Below are positions 36,455-48,147 of a stretch of DNA of 64,000 nt, piece by piece. The notes under the pieces were generated by a model, which made no database searches, was not told the origin of the DNA, and saw nothing but the letters and a program-made list of their open reading frames with translations. Position numbers and translations under genes: made by a program. The stretch's first letter is position 1. Every line of letters begins with the position of its first letter. Source of the stretch: Wurfbainia villosa. Taxonomy: Eukaryota > Streptophyta > Magnoliopsida > Zingiberales > Zingiberaceae. The stretch lies in assembly GCA_025175895.1 (NCBI GenBank), contig CM046005.1:55844325-55908324 (forward strand), written 5' to 3'.

Positions 36455-37218
36455 TTCTTCTAATGTCCAGTCTGCTTGCAAGTAAAGCACTTTCCTTTCG
36501 GCTTCTTCACTCCTCCCTGAGATCCTCCTGCCACCTTTGCTCCACCTTGTTTCTTCTTCTTCTTGCCTTTTGGCTTAGAGGTCGAAACCTTCTGAGCAAC
36601 AATGGCCTGAGCCTGGGCACTCTGACGAAAAAGCCCCCCTGCCGCCTGGAGTTCTGTCAAAAGCTCCGCCAATGAATACAACCTCTTATTCATCTTGTAA
36701 TTTAGGTGAAACTGCTCAAGACTCCAAGGTAGAGATTGGAGAATGATATCGACCTGGGTTTCCCCATCAATCTCAGCTCCAAGGACTTCCAACTCATTCA
36801 AATGAGTCATCATCTTAGGAACATGATCTCTCACGAGTGTTCCCTCGACCATGGTGGTCGTCATCAAGTTCCTCATGGCTTCCTACCTTGTAGCCCAATT
36901 ATGGTGCCCGAAAAGTTCCTTGAGATTGAGCATCATGTCATAATCAGTAAGCATGACTTGATGCTGATGTTGCAATACATTTGACATAGAAGCCAAAATG
37001 TAACACTGCGCCATCTCATTAGCCTTAATCCACTTTTTATAACTCTTTTTCTCCTTTTCTCCAGAATCATCTACAAGCTTAGGAGGACACTCTTCGATGA
37101 GTACATACTTGTAATTCTCAGCGGTCAAGACAATATCTAGATTCCTTTTCCAATAAACATAATTGGGTCCAGTAAGTTTATTTTCCTTTAGTATCACATC
37201 AAGTGGGTTGAAAGTCAT
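36455..37218 (-). pseudogene. Copia M gag
   Basis: ATG at 37218 gives NPLDVILKENKLTGPNYVYW, the UBN2/gag-like N-terminus of plant copia. It runs to a TAG near 36880, then VRDHVPKMMTHLNELEVLG and FHLNYKMNKRLYSLAELL, a lysine-rich stretch, and a CCHC knuckle CFTCKQTGH-KKDC in which a TAG (about 36457) replaces the usual tryptophan codon. Both stops fit single-base changes. Length is near normal for copia gag. Confidence 0.88.
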
Positions 37219-38261
37219 TTTTGAAAAACCTAAGAATCACATAGATCAAAACATTAGATTTTAAAAATTTATTTATTCCTTAAACAATAAAATTTTAAAA
37301 TCAACTAACACCTCAAAACACCGAGAATATCGTATGCCACGATAGTGTGGACGTATACGAATTATATATTTGTAATAGGAGATTTTACCCATTAATTTTA
37401 TTATCCTGTCAACCTTACTTTTTGACAAATAAAATTAATAGTTGGTTCCTCTTCGGCCCTACAAATAAAAAGCAGTGACTCTGATGGGAAGGATACTCCT
37501 ATTTGCATCTAAGTGTTCACCATTACCTGATACTAAGACAATTATCTCGGATTATGTGCCTTCCGATGAGGAAGTACACACACTCCTAAATAATTTCCTA
37601 TAACCATATTTGACCTAGTGATCCACAAAACAAACTCATCCGATGGGCAGGAAGGCAATCAGAGCCGACGCGCAAGTTTGTTTGCATCACATGTCAAATT
37701 GTAATGGAGGCCATTGGATTTATTTTTTTTTAAATTCTCTCTCCCACTTAGTAATTTAAAATGAGGAATTTTCCAAGCACACAACATGCATATCAAACAA
37801 GAAGTAATAAATATGAAAAAAAATATTTTCCAACTATTATGGCTTTTGTTTTCCAATATGCCTCCCGTCGTGTCGCCATCTCGTCCGCTCCTCCCTATGC
37901 CATGTACAAGCCATCCGGAGAACCGAACCGAGAATAATTATTTTACTTTACATCTATCAATCCTATCTTTCACAAAGGAGTGTACATGAAATCTAGATCG
38001 AAAGTAAACTAAAATAAAAGAGTGGCTAAACAATGTCGTACTTAATTACAAAAATTAAATACTAGCCTCGTCAACCCCGAGGATTCAAATAATATTACAA
38101 TTATACACATCCAATCACATACACACACATATGGCCATAATAGTTGGATCTTATATCTGCAACCAAAAAGTTAGCCTATGCACATCCTACTATCATCCGA
38201 CACATACAATATATGATAAGTGCATATAAGTAACCGAATCATAAACACACAAAATCGGAAA
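37219..38261 (-). other. Leader of copia M, non-coding
   Basis: About 1.04 kb between the gag ATG and the PBS. Short frames only; I see no domain, RNA gene or nested element in it. Confidence 0.6.
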
Positions 38262-38278
38262 CCATGGCTTTTATACCA
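38262..38278 (-). other. Degenerate primer binding site of copia M
   Basis: Minus strand TGGTATAAAAGCCATGG, two bases from the LTR. It differs at two positions from TGGTATCAGAGCCATGG, the usual copia primer site for initiator tRNA-Met. Confidence 0.8.
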
Positions 38279-38280
38279 CT

Positions 38281-40067
38281 TGAAGGTCGAAGCTTCACTT
38301 CCCTTTTTAACTTGGTCGCTTGTGTATGGCGATCCTATCTACGTCCCTAGATTAAAAAATTAATCTTTGACAAAGATGGATTACCTAAGCAACCGATCCA
38401 TCATCATGTTATTCGATTCGAGTGGACTCTTGAACAAACTTGTTGTTCAAGCAACCTAACTCTTTTCCTCGATTAGCCGAGGAATAGATGATGTACGGAT
38501 CACCGGTTTTCGTGTTTATCTTCGGGGTCCAAGTAAATTAACCACATACAATTACATACAAATTGCATAGAACAAGAAAGAAACTTAAACAAGAATTATA
38601 CCTCTTGTTTACCTCTCGGTCTTCTATTGTATGACCTATCCTCCTCTTGAACGTTGTGTGGGCAATGATCCTCCAAGAGTTGAAACTTCCTAGATCTCAT
38701 TCTTCCCTTCCTTGTTCGCTCCGAACAAAGGGAAGAATACTCAACACTTTTTCTTCTTATCTAGCGCCGACCACCAAGCCACCAAACTTGTTGTTGCCGC
38801 CGGCCAAGAAGAGGATGAAGGAATTGGCACCGGCCTTCTCCAATGGAAAGGAATCGTCGGCTCTAAGAAAAGGAAGAGGAGGTGGAAGCACCGGCCAAAG
38901 CTTGAGGGATGAAGCCGCCGGCCAAGTTAGGAAGAAGGAGAACAAAACCTAAGCTTCCAACTTTGTTGCCGTCGGCCCTTGGAGGAGCAAACCCTAGCAA
39001 CCAATGATTGCCGCCCCAAACCCTATCACAACTCCAAAATCCTAGAAGCCTTGCTGCCCAACTCCAAAAACCCGAGCACTTGTATATCTCGCCCAAGCCT
39101 CTTCCAACCTCTATTTATAGATCTAGGCCAAACCTCCATTTAATCGTGTCCGTTGGATCTAGATTTCATGAGGATTTTAATAGGCTACAATAGAGACCAT
39201 GAGGAGGAGTTGGATCTTAGTCACCCAATGAATCCGACCCACATAAAATCCGATCCATTAATGATAATCCATTTCACTAGAGGATTATTATTGATCTACC
39301 TCATCAACCCCCATAAATAAATATGGGCTCCATATATTAATTATACAAATGTCTCCCCGTGTTTAAGATATTGAATGCCCGTCAATTAATTAATTTACTG
39401 ACAATTAATTAATCAACATCTAACTCCATGAGTAGTACTACTCAACCTTATCATCATGCCGGACCAAGTCCACCTGCAAGATTTACATGATGATCCTTAT
39501 GAGCTCCTCAAGGGGACATCATCATCCTAATACATATGACACGGTTTCCTCCTATAATCAACGACACATCATGTAAATAATATCATTTCCCAACTTACCT
39601 AGCCTATCGATTTAATCTATAAATCTCACCCATTGGTAAATCAAAGAAATAAATACTAAGTACATGTGCCCGTTATTATATCGGGATTTAGAGCATGTAC
39701 ACCATAATATCCGAGGTCCGATTCAATAATGTAGTCAGCAATAAATTGAATCACCTCTAAGTCGGGCCAGCTCAATACACACAAAGTGTACTAGTGTAAT
39801 TCTATGGTCAAGACAAACCAATACCAAATTACACTACAACCATACCAATGGTTTGCCCAAAACCATCTCGGTTGTGAACCTCTACTTATACTCTACAAGG
39901 AACTGATAATATGATCTTCCGTGTGACACCACACACCATGTTATTTACAATGTAATGTATCAGACAATATGCATAACCATAAATATGCCAATAATGATCA
40001 TGTGATTCTTATTTCAAAAATAAAAATGTTCATACAAAGAATAGACTTTTCAGTATACATCCCAACA
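38281..40067 (-). repeat. 5' LTR of copia M
   Basis: TGAAGGTCGAAG to CATCCCAACA, pairing with 15370-17155 along its length. TATA-like TATAAATAGAGG is on the minus strand at 39108-39119. Open frames at 38647-39193 are LTR sequence. Confidence 0.92.
39108..39119 (-). promoter_or_regulatory. TATA box of the M 5' LTR
   Basis: Same TATAAATAGAGG as in the 3' LTR. Because this is the 5' LTR, it is the promoter that would have driven M. Confidence 0.5.
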
Positions 40068-40461
40068 AGAATGTCTGGTAGCTGACTAAGCAATCGACTG
40101 TCTATGCATGAGTCGACTGATAGAGCTTGGTAGTCGACTGATGGGTTATCCGTTGAAACTTTTTCAACATGAATTGAGTTGTTGTGAGACAACGGCTACA
40201 TGAGCAGTTGACTGCTATGTATGGGCAATCGACTACTAGGTGGAAATCAGCCCGAGTTGAAGCTTTATAAGGAGCACGAATGGAAGGTTTTTGCCTACAG
40301 TTCTTAGGGCGATTTGGAGCAATTTATTGGTGCAATTCAGGGTCTTCAAGTGTAACCCAAGCAACCAAACAAACAAGCATTCAAGCTCACATTTGTAAAG
40401 TTTTATTTACGTGTTTTTTCTTGTATTTCACTTGTATTTGCTTGTATTCCATTGTATTACT
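40068..40461 (+). repeat. 3' LTR of F, segment 2 of 3
   Basis: Continues F after copia M; 40068-40072 (AGAAT) is the right TSD copy. It contains TCGACTG palindromes (40090-40240) and ends in the 16-bp target duplicate ATTCCATTGTATTACT (40446-40461). Confidence 0.8.
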
Positions 40462-41034
40462 ATTTTTTTTTATGAAGGGTAAATAGATATCATCAAGAAA
40501 AAGCACAAACATACAGTAGCTAAGGGTTCATTCTCATGTCATGTCTGATGAAGTGTCAGATCTGAGATGTACCCCGGTGCAACGTACAAGTGTTGTCATG
40601 AGTACCAAACCTCTCACACAATACATTCACTCATGTGTACCATCCATGTTTTTGTGTGCTCCCGTGCACCATTCAACTGTACTCAACTCCTCTTACAGAC
40701 CTTCTTGTGTCATCCTGTCTCCTGAGGCCGCCTAATAGGAATCATGTGAGGGTAGGGCAGTCCCCTCCCCCCCTCAACACATTGACTTCCACATCAGCAG
40801 CAGGCCCACCACAAACATTCCAACTCAGCTTTGACTTCCAATCAGCATCCAACTCAGCATTGGACCTCTTGAGTCAATGCACGCATTCCAAGCCAGGTGG
40901 CAGCAAGCGTCGGTCTCCAGCCCTGCCATTCCAAGCATCCAGTTGGCAGCTGACGTAGTAGCTGGGACAAGCACCAGGTTGATGCTCCCGATGTTGCTTG
41001 GTGCACGACTCTAGGTAGCTTGGGCGGTCCTTTC

Positions 41035-42060
41035 TGTTGCAGGCTCAACGACTCCAGCGATTTTGCACGAAATTGGCATTGTGGTCAGCACGCGTCAAGC
41101 CGATAGCAATATCTCGAATCCCGTTTCTCTCGCGCGTTGTCTTCGTTCTCCCCCAAGCCTTCGTCGGAGAAACATCGTCAGCCACAAACAGCCGACTTGA
41201 AACTTCAGCTGCCATGGACAGCAGCTACGAGGCACCGGAAATCCATCGGAACCGCCTCCAGCCCGTCTCATGACAGCAAACCTCCGCTAGGCTTCCTCCA
41301 CGTTATCTTGCTACTGCCCGCTCAGTGACGCTAGCGAGTTTTGCACGAAAAGACCATGTAGCCGGCACACATCCAGCTCGCAGCAACACCTCGAGTCCAG
41401 TCTCTGATCTTTCGCTCTTTGCCTTCGTCCTCCCCAAGCTTTCGTCGGAGAGATGCTAGCAGCCACACGAAGCCAACCAGAGGCTTCAACTGCCATGGAC
41501 AGCAGCTGCGCGACACCGGAAATGCATCGGAGCTGCCTCCAGCCCGTCTCACGATAGGAAACCTCCGTCGAGCTCCGCCTTCGTCCTCAGCCTCCATCAA
41601 ACAGCGTCATTGCCATCAGCTTGGGAGGAAGGTTTAGCTGCCATGGACAGCAGCTGCGAGGCGTCGAAAATCCATCGGACCCACCTCCAGCCCGTCTCAC
41701 GACAGGAGCCCTCCACCCTCTCCAGGCCTTTCCTCCTCGTTTCCTTGTTGTTGCACGCTCAAGCAGCACCGGCGATTTCTGCACGAAAAGGTTATGTAGC
41801 CGACGCATATCAAGCTTGCAGCAGCACCTCATGTCATGTTTCTGATCTCCCACACGCTGCCTTCGTCCTCCCTAATCTTTTTCCAGAGAGACTCCAGCAG
41901 CCACAGGTAGCCAACTGGAGGCTTCAGATGCCATGGACAGCAGCTGTGAGGCATCAAAAATCCATCGGAGCCGCCTCCAGGCCGTCTCACAACAGGAAAC
42001 CTCCATCAAGCTTCGTCTTCAGCCTCGTCTTCATCCTCAGCCTCCATCAGCACAAAGTTG
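41035..42060. repeat. Large GC-rich repeat units inside the retroposon
   Basis: Units start at about 41035, 41313 and 41751 with CGCTCA..GCGATTTTGCACGAAA. A sub-block holding TGCCATGGACAGCAGCT and CCATCGG..CGCCTCCAG occurs four times (about 41211, 41491, 41639, 41930). The minus strand keeps similar peptide frames (RRAGGxSDxFPxxRSCCPWQL) in two repeats, 41331-41600 and 41587-41853. No known domain was recognised. Confidence 0.7.
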
Positions 42061-42667
42061 TTGAGCTTCTCACTTGCAGAGCCATCAGTTGGGAAAAAGG
42101 AGCACGGGAGTGACCTGGGGGCAGGCCAGAGCCCCTCTGTGCACAGCTCCCGCCACTCGTGGCCCTATGAGGGCTCCGCCGACGCGAGCTCTCTCGCCAT
42201 CAACACAACGCCGGCGAGCTTCTCCTTTCGCACGCCATCAGCACAAAAACTCGGCGAGCTTCTCCTTTTACCTCAGCCAAGAACTCAAGAGGCAGCGCGA
42301 GAGACTCCCCCCAGATTTCCCCGCTCCACCCCTTTCGCCTCAGCCAACGACTTAAAAGGCAGCACGAGCCTTCCCCCCAGGCTTCCCCTCCCAGGCTTCC
42401 CCGCACCGCCTCCTGCCGCTTAGGTCCTAGGGTAGCTCACCGGTAATTCCATCCCTTGCGACCCCGCCCCCCTCCGGCGACTCCCTCTGCTGGTTCCTTC
42501 CCTCACAACCCCCTCCATCCCTCGTAACCCCCGCCCCCCTTCGGTGACTCCTCATGGGGTGTCGTCGGAGGGGAAGGGGAGACCTCTCCCAACCCCCAAG
42601 CGGAGAAGGAGCTCCCAACCCCCATGGGGCTTCTCTCTCTAGCACTCCCACTGACTATAAACTACTA

Positions 42668-42905
42668 AAAAAAAAATTGATATGGATAAATTTTTTAACG
42701 TGACCGGCTCCACCGCACTGCGGCCCCTTATGAAAAATCTCCGAAGGAATTTTTGGAAGCCTTTGTCTGCGATGTTGATAAGAGCATCTTTGGAGTCGAT
42801 CCCAAGATCTCACCAATGAACCCTGTCTATCCTGAGGAGGGCTCGAACCCGACACCTCCCGCAACATTATATCTCCATGCTAGCCACAAGGGCTCAACCG
42901 TTTCG
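42668..42905 (-). repeat. tRNA-derived SINE-like head of the retroposon
   Basis: On the minus strand an A-box-like TGGCTAGCATGG (42875-42886) is followed 36 bp later by a B-box-like GGGTTCGAGCCC (42839-42850). The body ends in a run of ten T on the minus strand (42667-42676 on plus), as in plant SINEs with T-rich ends and as a Pol III stop. No TSD flanks this piece alone, so it appears to have moved as part of the 2.4-kb unit. Confidence 0.6.
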
Positions 42906-42921
42906 ATTCCATTGTATTACT

Positions 42922-43217
42922 GTTGTAATCATTATAAAAGGTTTCTCCACCTCCATTGTGTAACCGAGAAGGATTGTTATTGATTAGTGGTGATGTGTGC
43001 ATCACTAGAGCTCATTCGAGCTCAATCCGTGGAGTAGAAACCCTAAGATTCCGAATCATGTTATATCTGGTGTTTTACAAGTGATTGTGTATTTGTCTTT
43101 TGTATTCTATATTCCGCTATGCAAACTAACAAATTGTAGAGAAAAGAATGATCAAATTCCATTGACGAATGAAAACGCACCATTCACCCCCCTCTAGCGC
43201 TCACCGAAGTTCCTACA
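42922..43217 (+). repeat. 3' LTR of F, segment 3 of 3
   Basis: Resumes after the retroposon and ends ACCATTCACCCCCCTCTAGC then GTTCCTACA. The next bases are gag codons of E2, so F inserted in E2's gag; the left TSD copy is outside the window. Confidence 0.8.
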
Positions 43218-45360
43218 TTTTCCTATTGAAAAAGGCGAATAGAATGCTTCTTGAAAATCAACCTCGAGGTGTGGTTTTCAATTAGAAATGGCTTCATTCC
43301 TCCGGTAGAAGACTGGAGAGAGTTACTAAATCTGGAGAAATGGATCGCGGACGTAAGGAAATGAGCTCAAGTTTATTACAAGACCCTTAACACCTTGTAA
43401 TGCGGACTAACCAAAGAAGAGTTCAATAGAGTCGGACCCTTTAAAAATTCTAAGAAACTTTAAGAAAAATTAATTGAATTACACAAGGGCACTAATGACA
43501 CTAGAATAGCTTAATCTCATTCTTATGCATGTAAAAATGCAATCTTACTTAAGGAATTTTCAAACATGGATCCTAAAAGATATATTGAATACATGAATAT
43601 TTTGAAAGTTTAAATAATGCTAAGCTAACTTTCCCTTTGAATTATATTGATATATTTACTATTAAGTTGATTAGATTAAGGGTTGAATTGATTAAGTTGA
43701 TTAGATTAAGGGTTTAATTGATTTAGTTTGATTTGATTAAGATTTGAATTGATTAAAATTGAGTTGATTAAGTCAAATTAATCTTATTCATCTCACCCAA
43801 TATAAGTTCTCAATGCACTTTAATCCTATGGATTTTGTGAGATGAAGGTTTATTATTATCTTGATTATTTTTTAATGAAAATTAAAAGTGCTTAAACTTG
43901 TGTTAGATTCAAGTTTAGCTTAGGCTAATCAAATAAGTTTTTTCAAAATTGACTTCCAGGTAGTGGCGAGGCATATGACCTTCTTGGAAATCAGATGTAC
44001 CACTTCTTAAGACAAAGTCAATCAAGGAATCAAGTGCTTGACTTGCTTTGGACTAAATTTTTGTTTAACTAGTTAAAGACTTAGTGAGTTTTCTTCAGTT
44101 AGTTCCACTTAACTTAGTGCACCAGGTAGTGGCGAGGCATATGACCTTCATGGATATCAGGTGGACCACTTCCTAGGCATACACTTTGAAGAGATTCCCT
44201 AACCTACAATCAGTTCACTTCATCTTAGTACTAGGTTGTTCAAGTTTAAACTACTTTGTTTCACATCTAGTCCCTTCTAAATTAAGCAAGGAATTGCCTT
44301 AATGCATTTCCTAAGACCACCTTATGGGCATCCATGGTTAATGTCTACAAGGTATCTAAATATTTATCTAAAATTAGATCAGAGGAGTTCTTTTCCGAAT
44401 TTGAGCTACATGAACAGACTAACGCGGTCCAGGCCGAGAAAGGTATGTCGTTGTTTGCAAATCAAAGATGAAGAGAAAGGAGCAAGATACCTCCCAAAGA
44501 AGAAGAATTTGAATCGGAAGGTGAATCTAAATCGGAATCTGAAGAGGAGATGGAGGTCGAACTAGTTAATCTAGTTCAAAGAATAATCAAAAAGAAAAGG
44601 GAGCAATTGAAGAACAAGAAACCCCCACAGACCTACACATGCTATGGGTGCAACAAGAAGGGGCATTACAAGTCAGACTGCCTAAAAATGAAGCCAAAAC
44701 ACAAGCAGCCAAAGTAAGCATTTCAAGAGACATGGGAGGAAGAAGAAGAGCAAGGCGATGACTTGGCTTTCAAGGAAAAACTCACAGAGTCCGAGTCCGA
44801 GTCCAAAGCCGACTACGAATCCAACCCCGACTCCGACTCCGAGGACGAATTCGAGACAAGACTCAAGCCGGGTCAAAGAAAAGATTAAGATAAGTCATTC
44901 ACTAATTGCTAATTTGTATCATGCTATTAAGTTGTTAAATAGGAAATTAACTAAGTCCGAGTCTCGAGTTGAGTCATTGCTTGAGGAGGTTAAAATCCTC
45001 AAGCAAGAGGCTACTCTAACTTCTTCAACTAGTCGAGTTCAAGAGGGAAACTCAACTCAAGTTGAAAAACTTGAGGAGGAGAATTCTCTCTTGAAATGAC
45101 GAGTTCAAGAGCTCGAGGCTATGTTGGAAAGGTTCGCATTGGGACCCAAGAATCTTAACCGACTTCTTGGAACTCAATGAGTTGTGTACAACAAAGTCGG
45201 ATTCGGATTTAGGTCAACGACTACGAACAAATCTTACATGTCTATTGTAAATCGTAGTCATCAAAGAGTCCAAGCATGGGTCCCAAAAATTCTTTTGAAT
45301 TCACATATAAGGACCAATAAGTATTGGATTCCCCAGGATTAAGTCCACTATGTGGATATA
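43218..45360 (+). pseudogene. Gag remnant of E2
   Basis: Starts in mid-gag with SY-KRRIECFLKINLEVWF, then GFIPPVEDWRELL, LQCGLTKEEFNRVGPF. At about 43620 the frame is lost in a block of spacer-like sequence, resuming near 44290 with LNAFPKTTLWASMVNVYKVS and FFSEFELHEQ, a CCHC knuckle CYGCNKKGHYKSDC (about 44638), and a coiled-coil-like region (44880-45099: KLTKSESRVESLLEEVKILK). The end has NKVGFGF-like and NKYWIPQD motifs. Many stops. The closest relative in the window is E1 gag. Confidence 0.82.
43620..44290 (-). repeat. Inverted spacer block inside E2 gag
   Basis: AT-rich sequence then a block with two copies of GGTAGTGGCGAGGCATATGA (about 43960 and 44125) and ACTAGTTAAAG. It matches the gag-downstream spacer (9211-9739 in E1, 45430-45900 in E2) in opposite orientation relative to gag. 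It replaces a short part of gag. Confidence 0.55.
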
Positions 45361-46530
45361 CCATATCGGTTCAATGGTCCAAGGGGAGCTAGTACTAAAA
45401 TAGTATACCCACTTTCTGAGTAAAAGTTTTGCATACTTAGTTAATTTTTGTTTTAATTTTTGGAACGTCTAGATAGGATAAAAAGTTAGTCAATCTTGAT
45501 GGTGTAGTATCAGGATGCGACGATATGATAGTATATTAGGAAAACGAGGTCTTGTATATTCAAGCTAGATAAGGTGTATCTAGCTTGGTGCACTTGGCTA
45601 AGTTGAACTAGCTATAGCTACCTCGTCGTATCCTAAACTAGTTAGACTAGGAAGTAACCCTAAGTGACTTAAGTAAATATTTTCTTGAAATTGGCTTTGT
45701 CTAAGGAAATGGTCATTGTTCTTATCAAAGAAGGCCCCTATCCTTCGCCACGAACTGGAAGTCATTTTCATGAAAAGTCTACTTAACGATCTAAAGGTTA
45801 AATCAGAATCTAACCCAAGGTTGATTATCTTCAATCAAGTCAAAATTAAAACCATCTCACAAAACATATAAGGTGAACATGTTTTGAGACACATAGATGG
45901 GTGAGATGTTAAGGATGATTGAAATACGAATAATATAACTACTTCTAAATGATTTCAAAACTACTTATTTTTTGATTGTTGCAGTTAACATATAGTTATT
46001 TTTGGCCAATACTAAATATATAACTCTCTAGGCCAAGTTTAGCACCCCTTAAATCTTGTGTACCTTATATATTTGACTAAGGGGGAGAAAACTGACGTTA
46101 AAAGTTATACTACAAACTTTTAGAGTATTTTTGAAAATGAACTTATGACATTTTGAAATTATGTTTCAAAAACTTACTTTAGGTTTACAATCGTTGGTGC
46201 AGAGGGATATACCTTGAACCAATCTATTTAACTAAGTAGAGACATATACTTAGACTCATATTTGATTTCATTCTTTAATAATTCTAGATGCATGTTATAC
46301 TTATAATATTTTCTTTATATATACAACCCCAACTTTTACTTTTTTGATTTATGAAAAAAGGGGGAGAAGAGCGAAAGTTAAGGGGGAGTAATACAATTTT
46401 TTAAATTTAAAGTATCTTTTTCAAAACTCACCTAGGGTTAAGGGGGAGATTTTGAAAAAACATTTAATCATATTGTTTACTTTGTTTTATGCTTAATTTT
46501 CTCCTTAACTTTGTGTCATTTTCCATAGAT
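45361..46530 (+). other. Spacer and 3' non-coding region of E2
   Basis: Starts with the E1-type spacer (to about 45930), then goes directly to AT-rich sequence with GGGGGAG tracts at about 46080, 46362, 46382 and 46443. No pol codons. An antisense frame at 45598-45834 resembles the one at 9264-9482 (shared FFDxNND, RQSQ, YLSHL) but starts without an upstream ATG. Confidence 0.7.
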
Positions 46531-46545
46531 CAAAAATGGAAAGAT
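46531..46545 (+). other. Polypurine tract of E2
   Basis: CAAAAATGGAAAGAT immediately before TGTTGGTGCAGG. Confidence 0.7.
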
Positions 46546-47080
46546 TGTTGGTGCAGGGGCACCAGATAATCGAACCTAGGTTTTGATTATGGCAAAGGCT
46601 CAAAGTTAAGGTGTTATCTTTATCTCATAAGCTACTGTTAAGTGTGCAGAAATGTTTAAGCTGAGCTAAAGGTCAATGACACCTGGAGAATCTTTAGTCG
46701 AGAAACTATGGTGGTTGGCCAACACCGGGAGAACTACGGATGGAGACCGGAAGCTAAGCGTCAAGTAGAAAAGGACCTGAGGTAAGCACGAGTGTGAGTA
46801 ATGGTGAGGTCGGGTAGGTCTAGGTCAAGATCAGATGATAAGTAGCCGTCAAATTTACTATTACTTATTTTTTCGTGCTAACTCATTGTTGTAGTTGAGT
46901 AACCTAGATGGCAGTTGACTACTGCCGTTTGACAGTTGATTGCTGCTAGCATCAGTAGACTGATGAAGGGCATCAGTCAACTGATATTCAAACAATCCAG
47001 CTTGATAAAGATCAAGATAAGATCCCCTTATCTTGGGGTGAGGTTTCCTTTTGATCTAGATTTAAATCTCAATGAGATAG
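46546..47080 (+). repeat. 3' LTR of E2, first part
   Basis: TGTTGGTGCAGGGGC to the copy B insertion; 47076-47080 (GATAG) is the left TSD copy. Degenerate palindromes (CAGTTGACTAC, CAGTAGACTG, CAGTCAACTG) lie at 46910-46985. It continues at 52467. Confidence 0.85.
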
Positions 47081-48147
47081 TGTAGGGGATCGATATGGCC
47101 GGCTAGAGGGGGGTGAATAGCCCTCGTACGTTGGACGTTGTAAATTGCTCGTCTACAAAAACATTAGCGCAAGCGGAAGCAATAAACTAAGACAAGCAAT
47201 AAATGAACGCTAACACGATGGTATAACGTGGTTCACGGCTACGCCGCTAATCCACGGTCCCTGATTCGTCCTCGGTGAATCACTCCGTTAAACCAATCCA
47301 CTAAATGGTCTCTCCTTTGCACCAAGCTAGGTGGAGGTAACCTTTACAACCAAGATCACTCTTCTTACAATAGGATTGAAGTAAAGACAAGTAAGAAGAG
47401 TTTAGAGCTTGTAGGGCACTAGGAAGATCGTTTGGAGTATGAGCATTAGCCTCTCAAAGGCTCACACCCTCTTCTTTTATAGAGAGGGCTCATTGCCCCA
47501 TGGCGATGCCCGTCCTACAACGGGCCTCGAACACGTCGGATCCCGGCCAGATTGTAGTCAACGGAACTCTTAGCGATCGATTGATGGACCTCATCGATCG
47601 CGCCTCTCATAATCGTCGCCCGATCGATTCACGAATGGTTACTGGCGAAACCCCATTGACGATCATTGCGCCTTGATAGTCGGTGATGGTCTCGATCGGC
47701 GGTGTCGGAAAACCCATCCGACACTTGGCCAAATGGCCAAGTTTCACCTAAGAGCTACCCTTCCCTGGGTTACAATCGCTCACTCTCATTTCTCGGAGTC
47801 CCTCGCCTTCGAAGTTCTCTTCGTTCTCGGCCACGTCCCTCGGCAGCATCAGGCGCACGGCTCTGCAATGCTCCTTCACGTCTCTTGCCTCGAAGTCTAC
47901 TTCCTCCGGCTTCACTCCAAGCTTCTCGTCCGGCGGTCCCTCGGATGCTCCAAGCGCACGGCTTCCGCAAAGCTATCCTTCACCGACTCAAGGCACGAGT
48001 CATGAGATGTGAAACTCGCCACGGCTCCATGTGCGAATTACTAAGTCCTGCACGACTTCAACGCACATATCACATCAACATATCAAACTAACTTAAACCC
48101 TTTGCCACACCATCAAAACCATATTACGGCAAGATATTGCCCTAACA
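47081..48147 (-). repeat. 3' LTR of copy B
   Basis: TGTAGGGGATCGA to TTGCCCTAACA. The region that holds the palindromes in copy A (47495-47700 here) has none intact, only GATCG-type sequence, and is shortened. Open frames at 47673-48091 are LTR sequence. Confidence 0.92.

Larger units (their letters stand above)
15370..40067 (-). mobile_element. Full-length copia element M, disrupted by gypsy N
   Basis: Two LTRs of equal length (1786 and 1787 bp) bracket a minus-strand copia: PBS, leader, gag, protease, integrase, RT and RNase H, PPT. TSDs are AGAAC (15365-15369) and AGAAT (40068-40072), one mismatch. Gypsy N (19912-36017) is inserted between the pre-integrase region and the integrase zinc domain. 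The remaining M sequence is about 8.6 kb, normal for a copia element with long LTRs. Coding parts carry several stops and a lost RT aspartate, so M cannot act by itself now. Confidence 0.92.
40462..42905 (-). mobile_element. 2.4-kb poly(A) retroposon with tRNA-like head and internal repeats
   Basis: Flanked by a perfect 16-bp duplication ATTCCATTGTATTACT (40446-40461 and 42906-42921), far longer than LTR-element TSDs and typical of LINE-machinery insertion. A run of nine T at 40463-40471 is a terminal A-tract on the minus strand, so the 5' end is at 42905. The first 70 bases of the minus strand hold Pol III-like A and B boxes. The middle (41035-42060) is GC-rich with repeated units. No reverse transcriptase motif is visible, so it is non-autonomous. 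It could be a composite SINE, a SINE with transduced sequence, or a deleted LINE. Confidence 0.75.
12646..43217 (+). mobile_element. Sirevirus-like element F, 3' half, split by nested insertions
   Basis: A plus-strand element seen from the last codons of an ORF (12646) through a 3' non-coding region, a polypurine tract and a 3' LTR that starts at 14411 and finishes at 43217. The LTR is interrupted by copia M (15370-40067, TSD AGAAC/AGAAT) and by a retroposon (40462-42905, 16-bp TSD). Joined, the LTR is about 1.65 kb, starting TGTTGGTGCAATC and ending GTTCCTACA. The LTR end keeps ATTCACCCCCCTCTAG, as in A, B, C and H. The 5' half is not in the window; E1's 5' LTR abuts it at 12645. Confidence 0.75.

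Noticed and set aside
40338..42650. Host-like GC-rich gene with several overlapping open frames on both strands
   Set aside because: The frames overlap in conflicting directions, repeat with the DNA units and carry no known domain. The block is bounded by a 16-bp TSD and A-tract, so it is a retroposon.
42838..42886. A functional tRNA gene on the minus strand
   Set aside because: A and B boxes are present but no acceptor or anticodon stem can be paired by eye; it fits a SINE head better.
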